This document shows positions 1 to 5,660 of a stretch of 7,244 bases of DNA, piece by piece (positions within the stretch are counted from its first letter, which is position 1; each line of letters starts with the position of its first letter). The position numbers were made by a program, and so were the translations under genes. Under the pieces are notes generated by a model. The model made no database searches and had not been told where the DNA came from. It saw nothing but the letters and a program-made list of their open reading frames with translations. The DNA comes from Candidatus Zhuqueibacterota bacterium 4484_188 (GTDB lineage Bacteria > Calditrichota > Calditrichia > RBG-13-44-9): NCBI GenBank assembly GCA_002049825.1, contig MVCZ01000146.1, forward strand, positions 1 to 7,244. Direction: 5' to 3'.

Positions 1-16
1 CGCTGGATATTTTTTC

Positions 17-33
17 CCGGAGAAATTTCTCGG
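17..33. repeat. Short palindrome, possible terminator of an upstream gene
   Basis: Positions 20-31 read GAGAAATTTCTC, a perfect 12-base palindrome. A CC/GG pair extends it on either side if one G is bulged. It is followed by ATTTTAT rather than a clean T-run, so a terminator role for a gene lying left of the window is only a possibility. The palindrome itself is directly visible. Confidence 0.25.
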
Positions 34-131
34 ATTTTATGAAGAATGAATTTGATTTGTAGAATGTAAAAAAGCCTTTAGATTGGTTAAAGATTATTTC
101 TAAGGTATAGATTTCTTATTTTTAGTAGAAA

Positions 132-357
132 ATAAGACCTCAATAACTGGTGGTAAAGTCATTGCGATCCCGGCTTGCCGGGAGAAGTCTGTCTGCCGTT
201 GGCTTGCCAGGCAGGCAATCCCAGGATAAGTAACGAGATTGCCCGCCTGGCTACGCCGCCTGCCTGAATGCCTCGGCAGGCAGGGCAGACAGGCTTCGTC
301 GTTTCACTCCTCACAATGACAGAGTACTTACCTTTTCACCCGGGAATAAGGTCTTAT
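132..357. repeat. Nested inverted-repeat element (MITE/REP-like) with cloverleaf-like folding
   Basis: This fills most of the gene-free stretch before the methyltransferase. The outermost arms ATAAGACCT (132-140) and AGGTCTTAT (349-357) are perfectly complementary. Inside them GTCATTGCGA (158-167) pairs with TCACAATGAC (311-320) at 9 of 10 positions. Further in, 187-197 pairs with 284-294 (10 of 11), and the space between holds two hairpins: 206-220 with 237-251 (14 of 15) and 258-264 with 275-281 (7 of 7). A third hairpin, CCCGGC-TT-GCCGGG, lies at 169-182 on the left arm. The result is a multi-branched structure. No open reading frame of note is present, so it resembles a non-autonomous mobile element or dispersed palindromic repeat. 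Whether it is mobile cannot be told from one copy; the outer 9-base arms could also belong to a separate, surrounding element. Confidence 0.7.
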
Positions 358-376
358 AGGAGAAAGTATTTTTCTA

Positions 377-441
377 TTGCGATAAGTTATTCTAAATTGT
401 AAGATGAAAAAAAACGAATATTACGTTCAAGAAAGATAAAA
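377..441 (+). promoter_or_regulatory. Possible promoter and leader of the restriction-modification operon
   Basis: TTGCGA (377-382) and TAAGAT (400-405) are separated by 17 bases, and each matches the sigma-70 consensus at 4 of 6 positions. A transcript from here would start near 412, about 30 bases before the methyltransferase ATG. The leader region also holds an 11-codon open frame (404-439, MKKNEYYVQER) that stops two bases before the methyltransferase start, but it has no evident ribosome site and would begin upstream of the predicted transcript start. A weak purine-rich stretch, GAAAG (431-435), is the only Shine-Dalgarno candidate for the ATG at 442. All of this is modest evidence in AT-rich DNA. 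Confidence 0.25.
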
Positions 442-1875
442 ATGGAAATAGCAGGAACAATAAAAACCGCCACTGAACGAGAAAAGCTATATCGAAAATA
501 TAAGCATCTGATCAAAACAGATCAAAAACTAGACCGGACTTTGGTTAGCTTTCAGGCCAATAAACAAGAAGCACTTTATAGATGGTTTAAATATAAAGAA
601 GGGTTTTCTAAAAGGCTTGTAAAATACTTCATAAATAAATATCATCCCAAAGTTGGTCACATTTTAGATCCGTTTGCTGGTGCAGGTTCTACTTTATTTG
701 CGGCAAAAGAACTTGGCTGGGATGCAACCGGAATAGAAATACTTCCAGTCGGTATTTTTGCAATGCAAGCTAGATTAGCGTCTGAGAAAGTTGATGGAAA
801 GGAGTTTGCTAAAACAATCAAAGAAGTTTGGAGAAAATTTGATATTAATAAAACTCCTATGAACAAGCTAAAAAATATTCCAATAACTAAAGGGGCTTAT
901 CCGGGAGAGAATGAAAAGTTGTTAAATTTATATTTGGAACACTGTAATAATATTTCCAATGCAGATATTAAAACGCTATTTAAATTTGCGGCTTTCTCCA
1001 TATTGGAAGAAATAAGTTATACTCGTAAAGATGGTCAATATTTAAGATGGGATTATCGAGCAAATAGAAGTTGGGGAAAAACCAAGTTTAACAAAGGCAA
1101 AATATATTCTTTTCAAGAAGCGATAGAGAAAAAACTGAATCAAATTAAACAAGATTTAAACCCAGTTGTTAATTTAGAGTTGTTTTCAAACAATAAACAA
1201 AATTGGAATAAAGAACCGTCACTTAATATACTCGAAGGTTCATCTTTAGAAATGCTACCAAAATTAGAAACGAATTCTTTTGATTTTATAATGACTTCTC
1301 CACCATATTGTAATCGCTATGATTATACTAGAACCTACGCACTTGAATTGGTGTTTTTGGGATATGATGATGAAGCTGTAAAGAACCTTCGTCAAACAAT
1401 GCTTTCATGTACAGTAGAAAATAAAGAAAAATATGCTACTCTCAGGTCAACTTATCATAATTTGAATAAGCTCCCCGATTTTGAAAAAATCGCTTCAGTA
1501 TATAATTCATGTGGAGCTATGCAGGAAGTAAATTATCAATTACAAAAATTAAACCATAGTGGGTTACTTAATAATTCAAATATTCCTAGAATGGTGAAAA
1601 ATTATTTCCTTGAGATGGCTTTTATTATTTTTGAAATGCACAGGATATTAAAACCAAATGGTTCTGTAGTGATGGTTAACGATAATGTTCGATATGGGGG
1701 AGAAGAAATTCCTGTAGATCTTATTCTTTCAGATTTTGCTGAATCCTTTGGTTTAACAATTGAAAAGATTTGGACCCTTCCTGTTGGGAAAGGAAATAGT
1801 AGTCAGCAAATGGGAAATCACGGTCGAACCGAATTACGAAAATGTGTTTACGTCTGGAGGAAAATTGCCGGTTAG
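442..1875 (+). CDS. Type II DNA methyltransferase, probably N4-cytosine, partner of the AvaI/BsoBI-family endonuclease
   Basis: This 477-residue protein should transfer a methyl group from S-adenosylmethionine to a base in the target of the endonuclease next door. The AdoMet-binding motif I is DPFAGAGST (residues 76-84), preceded by a motif X-like stretch around 55-64. The catalytic motif IV is TSPPY (285-289); SPPY is typical of amino-methyltransferases and especially of N4-cytosine enzymes. Motif I lies about 200 residues before motif IV, with the presumed target-recognition region between them, an alpha-like order. A later block, RILKPNGSVVMVND (401-414), fits the downstream strands of the fold. 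The known AvaI and BsoBI methylases carry N4-cytosine motifs, and in AvaI the methylase gene precedes the nuclease gene as here. The expected product is therefore methylation within CYCGRG; the exact base is inferred. The gene is intact and AT-rich, and its last 11 bases overlap the nuclease gene. Confidence 0.9.
   Translation: MEIAGTIKTATEREKLYRKYKHLIKTDQKLDRTLVSFQANKQEALYRWFKYKEGFSKRLVKYFINKYHPKVGHILDPFAGAGSTLFAAKELGWDATGIEILPVGIFAMQARLASEKVDGKEFAKTIKEVWRKFDINKTPMNKLKNIPITKGAYPGENEKLLNLYLEHCNNISNADIKTLFKFAAFSILEEISYTRKDGQYLRWDYRANRSWGKTKFNKGKIYSFQEAIEKKLNQIKQDLNPVVNLELFSNNKQNWNKEPSLNILEGSSLEMLPKLETNSFDFIMTSPPYCNRYDYTRTYALELVFLGYDDEAVKNLRQTMLSCTVENKEKYATLRSTYHNLNKLPDFEKIASVYNSCGAMQEVNYQLQKLNHSGLLNNSNIPRMVKNYFLEMAFIIFEMHRILKPNGSVVMVNDNVRYGGEEIPVDLILSDFAESFGLTIEKIWTLPVGKGNSSQQMGNHGRTELRKCVYVWRKIAG
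1856..1867 (+). promoter_or_regulatory. Ribosome binding site and TTG start of the endonuclease gene
   Basis: GGAGG (1856-1860) lies four bases before a TTG codon (1865-1867) in the nuclease frame, all inside the 3' end of the methyltransferase gene. Starting here gives 322 residues, one fewer than the 323 of BsoBI, and aligns the active-site residues with BsoBI at a constant offset of one. The ATG at 1760 would add 35 residues without family similarity, and the nearby ATG at 1878 is out of frame. The TTG start is therefore preferred, and the overlap suggests translational coupling. Confidence 0.7.
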
Positions 1876-2833
1876 AAATGAAAAATCCTTTAGGGATCAT
1901 CTAAGCTCCAGTGCAGATTTAGTAACAAAGTATGAAGCAACACGAGCAGGATTCATTGAATTGGCTTTAGAAAAAAGCCAAAGAAAAGTTCCTTTTATTT
2001 CTGATGCCAAAGCTTTAAAGGTTGCGGCATCAAGAGCTTCAAAGCCAAACGACCTACTGAAAATTTCTGAAATCGAAAAACCCCTATTAACCGCTGCCGG
2101 AATTTCTGACAAAGCGTTGAAGTACTTAACACATGATGATAAATTGGAAGCGATTAACAGGCTAATAAAGAATTTTTTAGAACCGGCAGGTAATCAATTT
2201 GTGGAGGAATTAGTTTACCGTTTTTTATTGACAAAAGGAGATCAACTTGGTGGTATGATGCGCAACTTGGGAGGAGTCTTAGGAGAACGTAAACTTTCAC
2301 GTGCTATTATTTCCGCTTTGAATATTTATGGTATTTCTTTTTACTGGTATGATTTTAGAAGTAGAAAATGGATATTAAAATCTGGCGATGATACAAATAT
2401 TGAAATGCACTTAAAAGGTATTAGTTGGGAAGCTAATAAAAATTGGAGAACTTTGATCTACAACAAAAAAGTTCCACTGGTAAATAAAAATGTTGATTTA
2501 TGTTTACTTAATGTAGAATTTAAAGCTATTAAATCACAATCAATACATCGTGAGCCATCTAAGTATATTGCACTCGGAGAACTAAAAGGTGGAATTGATC
2601 CTGCCGGTGCTGATGAGCATTGGAAAACGGCAAATTCAGCTCTCGAAAGAATCAGAAAGGCATTTGAAAATCAGTCTATGTCCCCCTTGACTTTCTTTGT
2701 AGGAGCAGCAATACAAAATAGTATGGCAGAGGAGATCTTTTCTCAATTAAAGTCGGGTACTTTAGCAAATGCGGCTAATTTAACAAATGATGATCAGGTA
2801 TCATCTCTATGTCAGTGGGTTGTTACTTTATAA
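1865..2833 (+). CDS. Type II restriction endonuclease, AvaI/BsoBI family (predicted CYCGRG)
   Basis: The product is a 322-residue nuclease expected to cut unmethylated CYCGRG. Near the N-terminus the family block is clear: FRDHLSSSADLV followed by YEATRAGFIELALEK (about residues 9-37), then the ALKVAAS region. The PD-(D/E)xK-type active site is visible as D211 (in NVDLCLL), E239 and K241 (in GELKGGIDPAG) and H252 (in DEHWKT). In BsoBI the corresponding residues are D212, E240, K242 and H253, so every spacing is identical. This makes the family assignment firm and suggests an active enzyme; the recognition sequence is inferred from the family. Translation probably begins at TTG 1865, 11 bases inside the methyltransferase gene, which would tie nuclease synthesis to prior methylase translation. 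No separate controller (C) protein gene is seen. An alternative start at ATG 1760 is possible but less likely. Confidence 0.92.
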   Translation: MPVRNEKSFRDHLSSSADLVTKYEATRAGFIELALEKSQRKVPFISDAKALKVAASRASKPNDLLKISEIEKPLLTAAGISDKALKYLTHDDKLEAINRLIKNFLEPAGNQFVEELVYRFLLTKGDQLGGMMRNLGGVLGERKLSRAIISALNIYGISFYWYDFRSRKWILKSGDDTNIEMHLKGISWEANKNWRTLIYNKKVPLVNKNVDLCLLNVEFKAIKSQSIHREPSKYIALGELKGGIDPAGADEHWKTANSALERIRKAFENQSMSPLTFFVGAAIQNSMAEEIFSQLKSGTLANAANLTNDDQVSSLCQWVVTL

Positions 2834-3064
2834 CTTGTGCTTTTACTAAGAAACGCAAATTCCTTGTAATAATGGTACAAAGAGAGTTTCGCAAATGTAG
2901 CGACTCTTGAGGCCAGTGATGAAAGCATAATATTTATTTGTAGTAAGTTAAAGCTTTATTGGCCAAGAGAAAAATAACACAGTAAAAATTAGGTTCTTAT
3001 CTTTCATACATTCTAATTTTATTATTTAAGCAAATGATTTGATTGACTGAGCGGAGTTTTTAAG
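2834..3064. other. AT-rich intergenic region between the endonuclease and ferredoxin genes
   Basis: No gene is apparent. A hairpin can form at 2883-2907 (AGAGT, two unpaired T, CGC, a seven-base loop, then GCGACTCT), but no T-run follows, so it is a poor intrinsic terminator. The ribosome site of the ferredoxin gene, GGAG (3053-3056), lies eight bases before its ATG at 3065. I do not see a convincing promoter, although the AT-rich stretch from about 2990 to 3040 is where one would be expected. Confidence 0.4.
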
Positions 3065-3388
3065 ATGACCTATATTATTACCGAACCGTGCGAAGGTGTT
3101 TGCAACACCGCCTGTGTGGAAGTCTGCCCGCTGGATTGTATTTATCCGCCAACCGATAAAGAGCGGATGAAGGCATTGAATGAGCAGCTCTATATTCATC
3201 CGGAGGAATGTATCGACTGCGGCGCCTGCCAGCCGGAGTGCCCGGTAAATGCCATTTACCCGGACGATGAGGTGCCGGAAAAGTGGCAGCACTTTATCGC
3301 GAAAAATTACCAGCGGTTCGGATCGCAGGTGAAACACACTTCCTTCGTTCCCAGGCGGTCTGATTTCCGGTTTAAATTTCGGAACTGA
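3065..3388 (+). CDS. Seven-iron-type ferredoxin (predicted [3Fe-4S] plus [4Fe-4S])
   Basis: This is a 107-residue soluble electron carrier of the bacterial ferredoxin I/FdxA type. Cysteines are at positions 9, 13, 17, 21, 25, 49, 52, 55 and 59. By comparison with Azotobacter ferredoxin I, C9, C17 and C59 would bind the 3Fe cluster and C21, C49, C52 and C55 the 4Fe cluster, with C25 the known extra cysteine. The signatures ITEPC, ACVEVCPLDCI and ECIDCGACQPECP are typical, as is the tail block VPEKW...FI.KN found in Thermus and Bacillus relatives. Two features are less standard: an insert of about 15 residues between the cluster halves (about 28-42), and a basic tail (about 88-107). C13 could in principle turn the 3Fe site into a 4Fe site. 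A good ribosome site, GGAG, precedes the ATG by eight bases. The convergent reductase-like gene is decayed, so its present redox partner is unknown. Confidence 0.9.
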   Translation: MTYIITEPCEGVCNTACVEVCPLDCIYPPTDKERMKALNEQLYIHPEECIDCGACQPECPVNAIYPDDEVPEKWQHFIAKNYQRFGSQVKHTSFVPRRSDFRFKFRN

Positions 3389-3401
3389 TCATAAATTTAG
3401 T

Positions 3402-3440
3402 GTCATTCCGAATCCCTGCTTTAGCAGGGTGAGGAATCTT
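3402..3440. repeat. Palindromic repeat between convergent genes, possible bidirectional terminator
   Basis: The core CCCTGCT-TT-AGCAGGG (3414-3429) is a perfect hairpin, and ATTCC (3405-3409) pairs outside it with GGAAT (3433-3437). It is followed by CTTTTAATCTT, so it could end transcription from the ferredoxin gene and, from the other side, from the decayed oxidoreductase. Its left end, GTCATTCCGAATCCC, resembles the left end of the larger upstream repeat, GTCATTGCGATCCC (158-171), and both then enter a GC-rich hairpin. The two are therefore probably members of one dispersed repeat family. Confidence 0.6.
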
Positions 3441-3487
3441 TTAATCTTATGGAGAAGATTTTTCTTCGCTTCCAGTCAGATCTAAAG

Positions 3488-4275
3488 TTACTTTCCCAAC
3501 ACATCTTCCAGACGCACTGGTTTATGGCGGGCAATCCATTCCGGGTAGTTCCTGTGGTAGTTCGCTTCTTTCTTAAGCTGCTTTACCCGGTCGGCAATTC
3601 GCTGAAGATCAGCAGGACTGACAGATCTCCGTGTGTTTAGTGCGGCGCTGATTTTCTCGATCTGTTTGCGCGAATCCGCTTCTCGGGTACGCAGCAGCTC
3701 TTCGAATTCTGCTTCCTGCCAGTGGAAATCTTCCGCCGACCGCCGGGAAATCTGTCGCCCGTGAATCATTGATTCGCGAATGTTGCCCCGCCCGGTAACC
3801 GCATTACCCAGTGCAAAAACATTTTCAAAGCCCTCGATCCGCCCGGTTTCCGGATCGTCAACAGCAATCAGATCCCCGCGATAGGGAATTCCCGGCAACT
3901 GCCCGGGAACGCTCCCGATTGAAGAAACCACCAACGGAGATTTTATCACGATTTCGCTGCCGGGCACCAGGCTGATTTTTTCTCCCTCTGTTTTTGTCTG
4001 CTTAAAAACCAACCCGGCAAGCTCAGTTCTTTGCCCAGACTTACACCAGGAACGAACTCAATATCGGAAAGGTTTACTTGCGAATCGATTTTATCTTATT
4101 CCTGATTGCACAATTTAATGTGCCACTTCGGTAAACCTTCCTCAATTTTGCCGTAGGGCAATAAACTTAGTTCGAATACAACCACCTAAATCCCATGCAG
4201 TGCAAGTTGGAAGGCTGCTTCGGAACCGGCTACTCCTGCTCCGAAAATGGCGACAATGTGCTGGTGAGTTGTCAT
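3488..4275 (-). pseudogene. Decayed FAD-dependent pyridine nucleotide-type oxidoreductase
   Basis: Reading the minus strand from ATG 4275 (AGGA six bases upstream) gives an FAD-binding start: GAGVAGSEAA (residues 12-21), a GxGxxG dinucleotide fold, then VVVFE and LPYGKIEEGLPKWH, typical of flavoprotein reductases related to ferredoxin-NADP reductase and the glutamate synthase small subunit. The frame is broken by TAG at codon 30 (4186-4188) and TAA at codon 60 (4096-4098). Around 4010-4030 the similarity jumps to another frame and straight to the C-terminal part, which stays open to 3488 and contains VVSSIGSVPG and NVFALGNAVTGRGN, the conserved FAD-contacting end of these enzymes. The middle, probably some 150-250 residues with the NAD(P)H domain, is missing. 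With two stops, a frame change and a deletion the gene cannot make the normal enzyme. It converges on the ferredoxin gene, its likely former partner. The C-terminal 174-codon frame has only a TTG start and is not likely to be a gene by itself. Confidence 0.85.
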
Positions 4276-4339
4276 GTACGTTCCTGCCCCGTTTTGCTTT
4301 CGTAAATATAAATCCGGTAAAAATCGGGCAAGTTTACGT

Positions 4340-4363
4340 AAAAAAATTACCGAATGAGCCGGT
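4340..4363 (-). terminator. Probable intrinsic terminator of the receptor/ECF/methyltransferase operon
   Basis: On the minus strand a short stem ACCG...CGGT with a seven-base loop (4363-4349) is followed by AA and seven T (4346-4340). It lies about 55 bases after the methyltransferase stop. The stem is only four pairs, so termination may be weak, but the T-run and placement fit. A separate 10-base palindrome, CCTCCGGAGG (4381-4390), lies between it and the gene; without a loop it is not a good hairpin. Confidence 0.4.
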
Positions 4364-4418
4364 TTTACACAACCACGCAGCCTCCGGAGGGTTCAACCGT
4401 GTCGGGAATATTCGCGCT

Positions 4419-5054
4419 TTATTTCCCGGCAAAACCGGTCTGTTCTCTACCGGTGTTTTTTGCGACAACCAAATACAAATCTTCTTTTTCTGTTTTCCGC
4501 AAAACCGCGAAGCCCAGCCGGTTAAGTTGTGCCGCCAGTTCTGAAACTGTGGGCAGCCGGTCCCGGGCAACTGCCGGGTCTGTCAGCCGGTGGTAGCGAT
4601 TCAAAATGGTGCTGCTCATTAAGTGGAGCACCACCAAAAAACCGTCCGGTTTGAGCACGCGGGTGAATTCCTGCAGGGCAACTGATTGGTTGGCGAAGTG
4701 CGGCAGGGCGGCAAAACAAAGAAGCGTGTCGAATTGTGCTAAAGGAAAAGGAAGCTGGTGTACGTCAGCATTTATCTGGAACAATTCACGGTCGGTTTGC
4801 CAGCGGTTGCGGTTTTGCCGAATCATGGATAGTGACAGGTCAAGTTCGTACAGGTGAAAATCACTCCCGAACTGCCGGACAAGCGGCACCAGAATCCCGG
4901 TACCGCAGCCCAAATCTAATATGTTTCCGCTAAGCTGCTGACCAAGTGATTTGAAGACCTTCTGTAAGGCGGCAATTTTTTCTGCGTTTTCTTCTTCGTC
5001 CCAGGTGGGTGCATGACGGTCAAAAAATTGTTGGTGAATCCGGTCAGTTGCCAT
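4419..5054 (-). CDS. Class I SAM-dependent methyltransferase (Methyltransf_11 type)
   Basis: This is a 211-residue cytosolic methyltransferase with no membrane segments. The AdoMet-binding motif ILDLGCGTG is at residues 45-53, the acidic end of strand 2 is YELD (69-72), a D97 follows in INADVHQLPF, and RVLKPDGFLVV (132-142) is the usual post-IV block. The N-terminal FFDRHAPTWD (10-19) occurs in many small-molecule methyltransferases of this superfamily. The start ATG overlaps the last 11 bases of the ECF component gene and has AAAGGA eight bases upstream, so the two are almost certainly co-translated. The substrate cannot be told from the sequence. Its place at the end of an uptake operon suggests that it modifies the imported compound or a related metabolite, but this is inference. 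Confidence 0.88.
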   Translation of the reverse strand: MATDRIHQQFFDRHAPTWDEEENAEKIAALQKVFKSLGQQLSGNILDLGCGTGILVPLVRQFGSDFHLYELDLSLSMIRQNRNRWQTDRELFQINADVHQLPFPLAQFDTLLCFAALPHFANQSVALQEFTRVLKPDGFLVVLHLMSSTILNRYHRLTDPAVARDRLPTVSELAAQLNRLGFAVLRKTEKEDLYLVVAKNTGREQTGFAGK

Positions 5055-5628
5055 TAGCGGGTTCCTTTCTTTCGGTGAATGTCTGCCGGAAGACTTGCGG
5101 GTATTTATCTTTCAGAAAACGGAAGGTCATTGGAATTACGGTAAAAATAAGAACAATGCCCGGAATTCCGTGGAGAACCGCAGCGATAGAAAACGCTTTT
5201 TCCGGCAAGCCAAAAAGCGGCGCCAGCCAGAAGACGAAAACAAACAGCACGATACGGTCTGCTAAAACTGCGGTTACCAGCGTCAGCCAGAGGGGTGCTT
5301 TTTTATGAAAGAACAAAAAAGAACCGATGGCACCGATCAGCGCGAGTTCCGTGACCATCACCGGCAGAATGGGCGGGTACAGCGGCGGCATTCCGGTAAA
5401 CAGGAAGGAAAGCAGCGGTGTGACAATGCTGATACTCAGCGCCAGTTTCAGGGGAAGTAAAAGACTGCCCATCAGGATTGGTAAAAACATCGGCAGGAAA
5501 GTGCTGCCCAGACCAACAAGGTGAAAAAACACCGGAAAGATGAGTCCCAGGGCGGCAAAAAGTGCTGCCAGCGGAACATAGCGGGAAATATTTTCAGATT
5601 CCATTTGCCGGGTTTTATTATCTTGCAT
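5044..5628 (-). CDS. ECF-transporter substrate-binding (S) component-like membrane protein
   Basis: This 194-residue protein is nearly all hydrophobic, with about six predicted membrane segments (near 16-37, 43-60, 61-78, 84-107, 112-138 and 144-170), the size and shape of an S component of an energy-coupling-factor transporter. The first segment carries AALFAALG (21-28), with the small-residue AxxxA pattern by which S components contact EcfT. The loop and helix FLPMFLPILMGSLLLP (44-59) and FTGMPPL followed by MVTEL resemble the LPM..P.L..G.LL...TGMPP pattern of some S components of the group that shares a common EcfAA'T module. No EcfA or EcfT gene is in the window. It captures a vitamin-like or metal-containing solute in the inner membrane; which one is unknown. 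The start at 5628 has only a weak site (GTGAG); M9 at 5604 is an alternative with no better site. It follows the receptor gene by 32 bases and overlaps the methyltransferase by 11. Confidence 0.75.
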   Translation of the reverse strand: MQDNKTRQMESENISRYVPLAALFAALGLIFPVFFHLVGLGSTFLPMFLPILMGSLLLPLKLALSISIVTPLLSFLFTGMPPLYPPILPVMVTELALIGAIGSFLFFHKKAPLWLTLVTAVLADRIVLFVFVFWLAPLFGLPEKAFSIAAVLHGIPGIVLIFTVIPMTFRFLKDKYPQVFRQTFTERKEPANGN

Positions 5629-5660
5629 CAGCTCACTTCAATGAATAGAATCGATTGCTG

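Noticed and set aside
3..62. An open frame from the window edge to TAG 60-62 (starting LDIFSRRNFSD) that might be the C-terminus of a gene to the left
   Set aside because: Only 19 codons are visible, they match nothing I recognise, and they cover a 12-base palindrome. All three forward frames close within 62 bases, so the choice of frame is arbitrary.
158..320. CRISPR array or tRNA gene suggested by the repeats and cloverleaf pairing
   Set aside because: There are no regularly spaced direct repeats, and the stems lack the lengths, invariant bases and anticodon arm of a tRNA.
1760..1864. A 35-residue N-terminal extension of the endonuclease from ATG 1760
   Set aside because: It lies wholly inside the methylase gene, shows no family similarity, and makes the protein longer than BsoBI; the GGAGG/TTG start fits better.
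2883..2907. Hairpin after the endonuclease gene as an intrinsic terminator
   Set aside because: The stem has a bulge and no T-run follows, so it is noted only within the intergenic description.
3026..3337. Minus-strand open frame of 103 codons
   Set aside because: It is the antisense of the ferredoxin gene, whose cysteine motifs leave no doubt about the coding strand.
4381..4390. CCTCCGGAGG palindrome as an operator or terminator
   Set aside because: It is short, has no loop or T-run, and lies downstream of the operon; a 10-base palindrome alone is weak evidence for a binding site.
4200..4596. Open frames on the plus strand and other minus-strand frames across the oxidoreductase start and the methyltransferase end
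   Set aside because: They overlap the clear methyltransferase frame, the intergenic terminator and the pseudogene start, have no family motifs, and look like chance frames in GC-balanced DNA.
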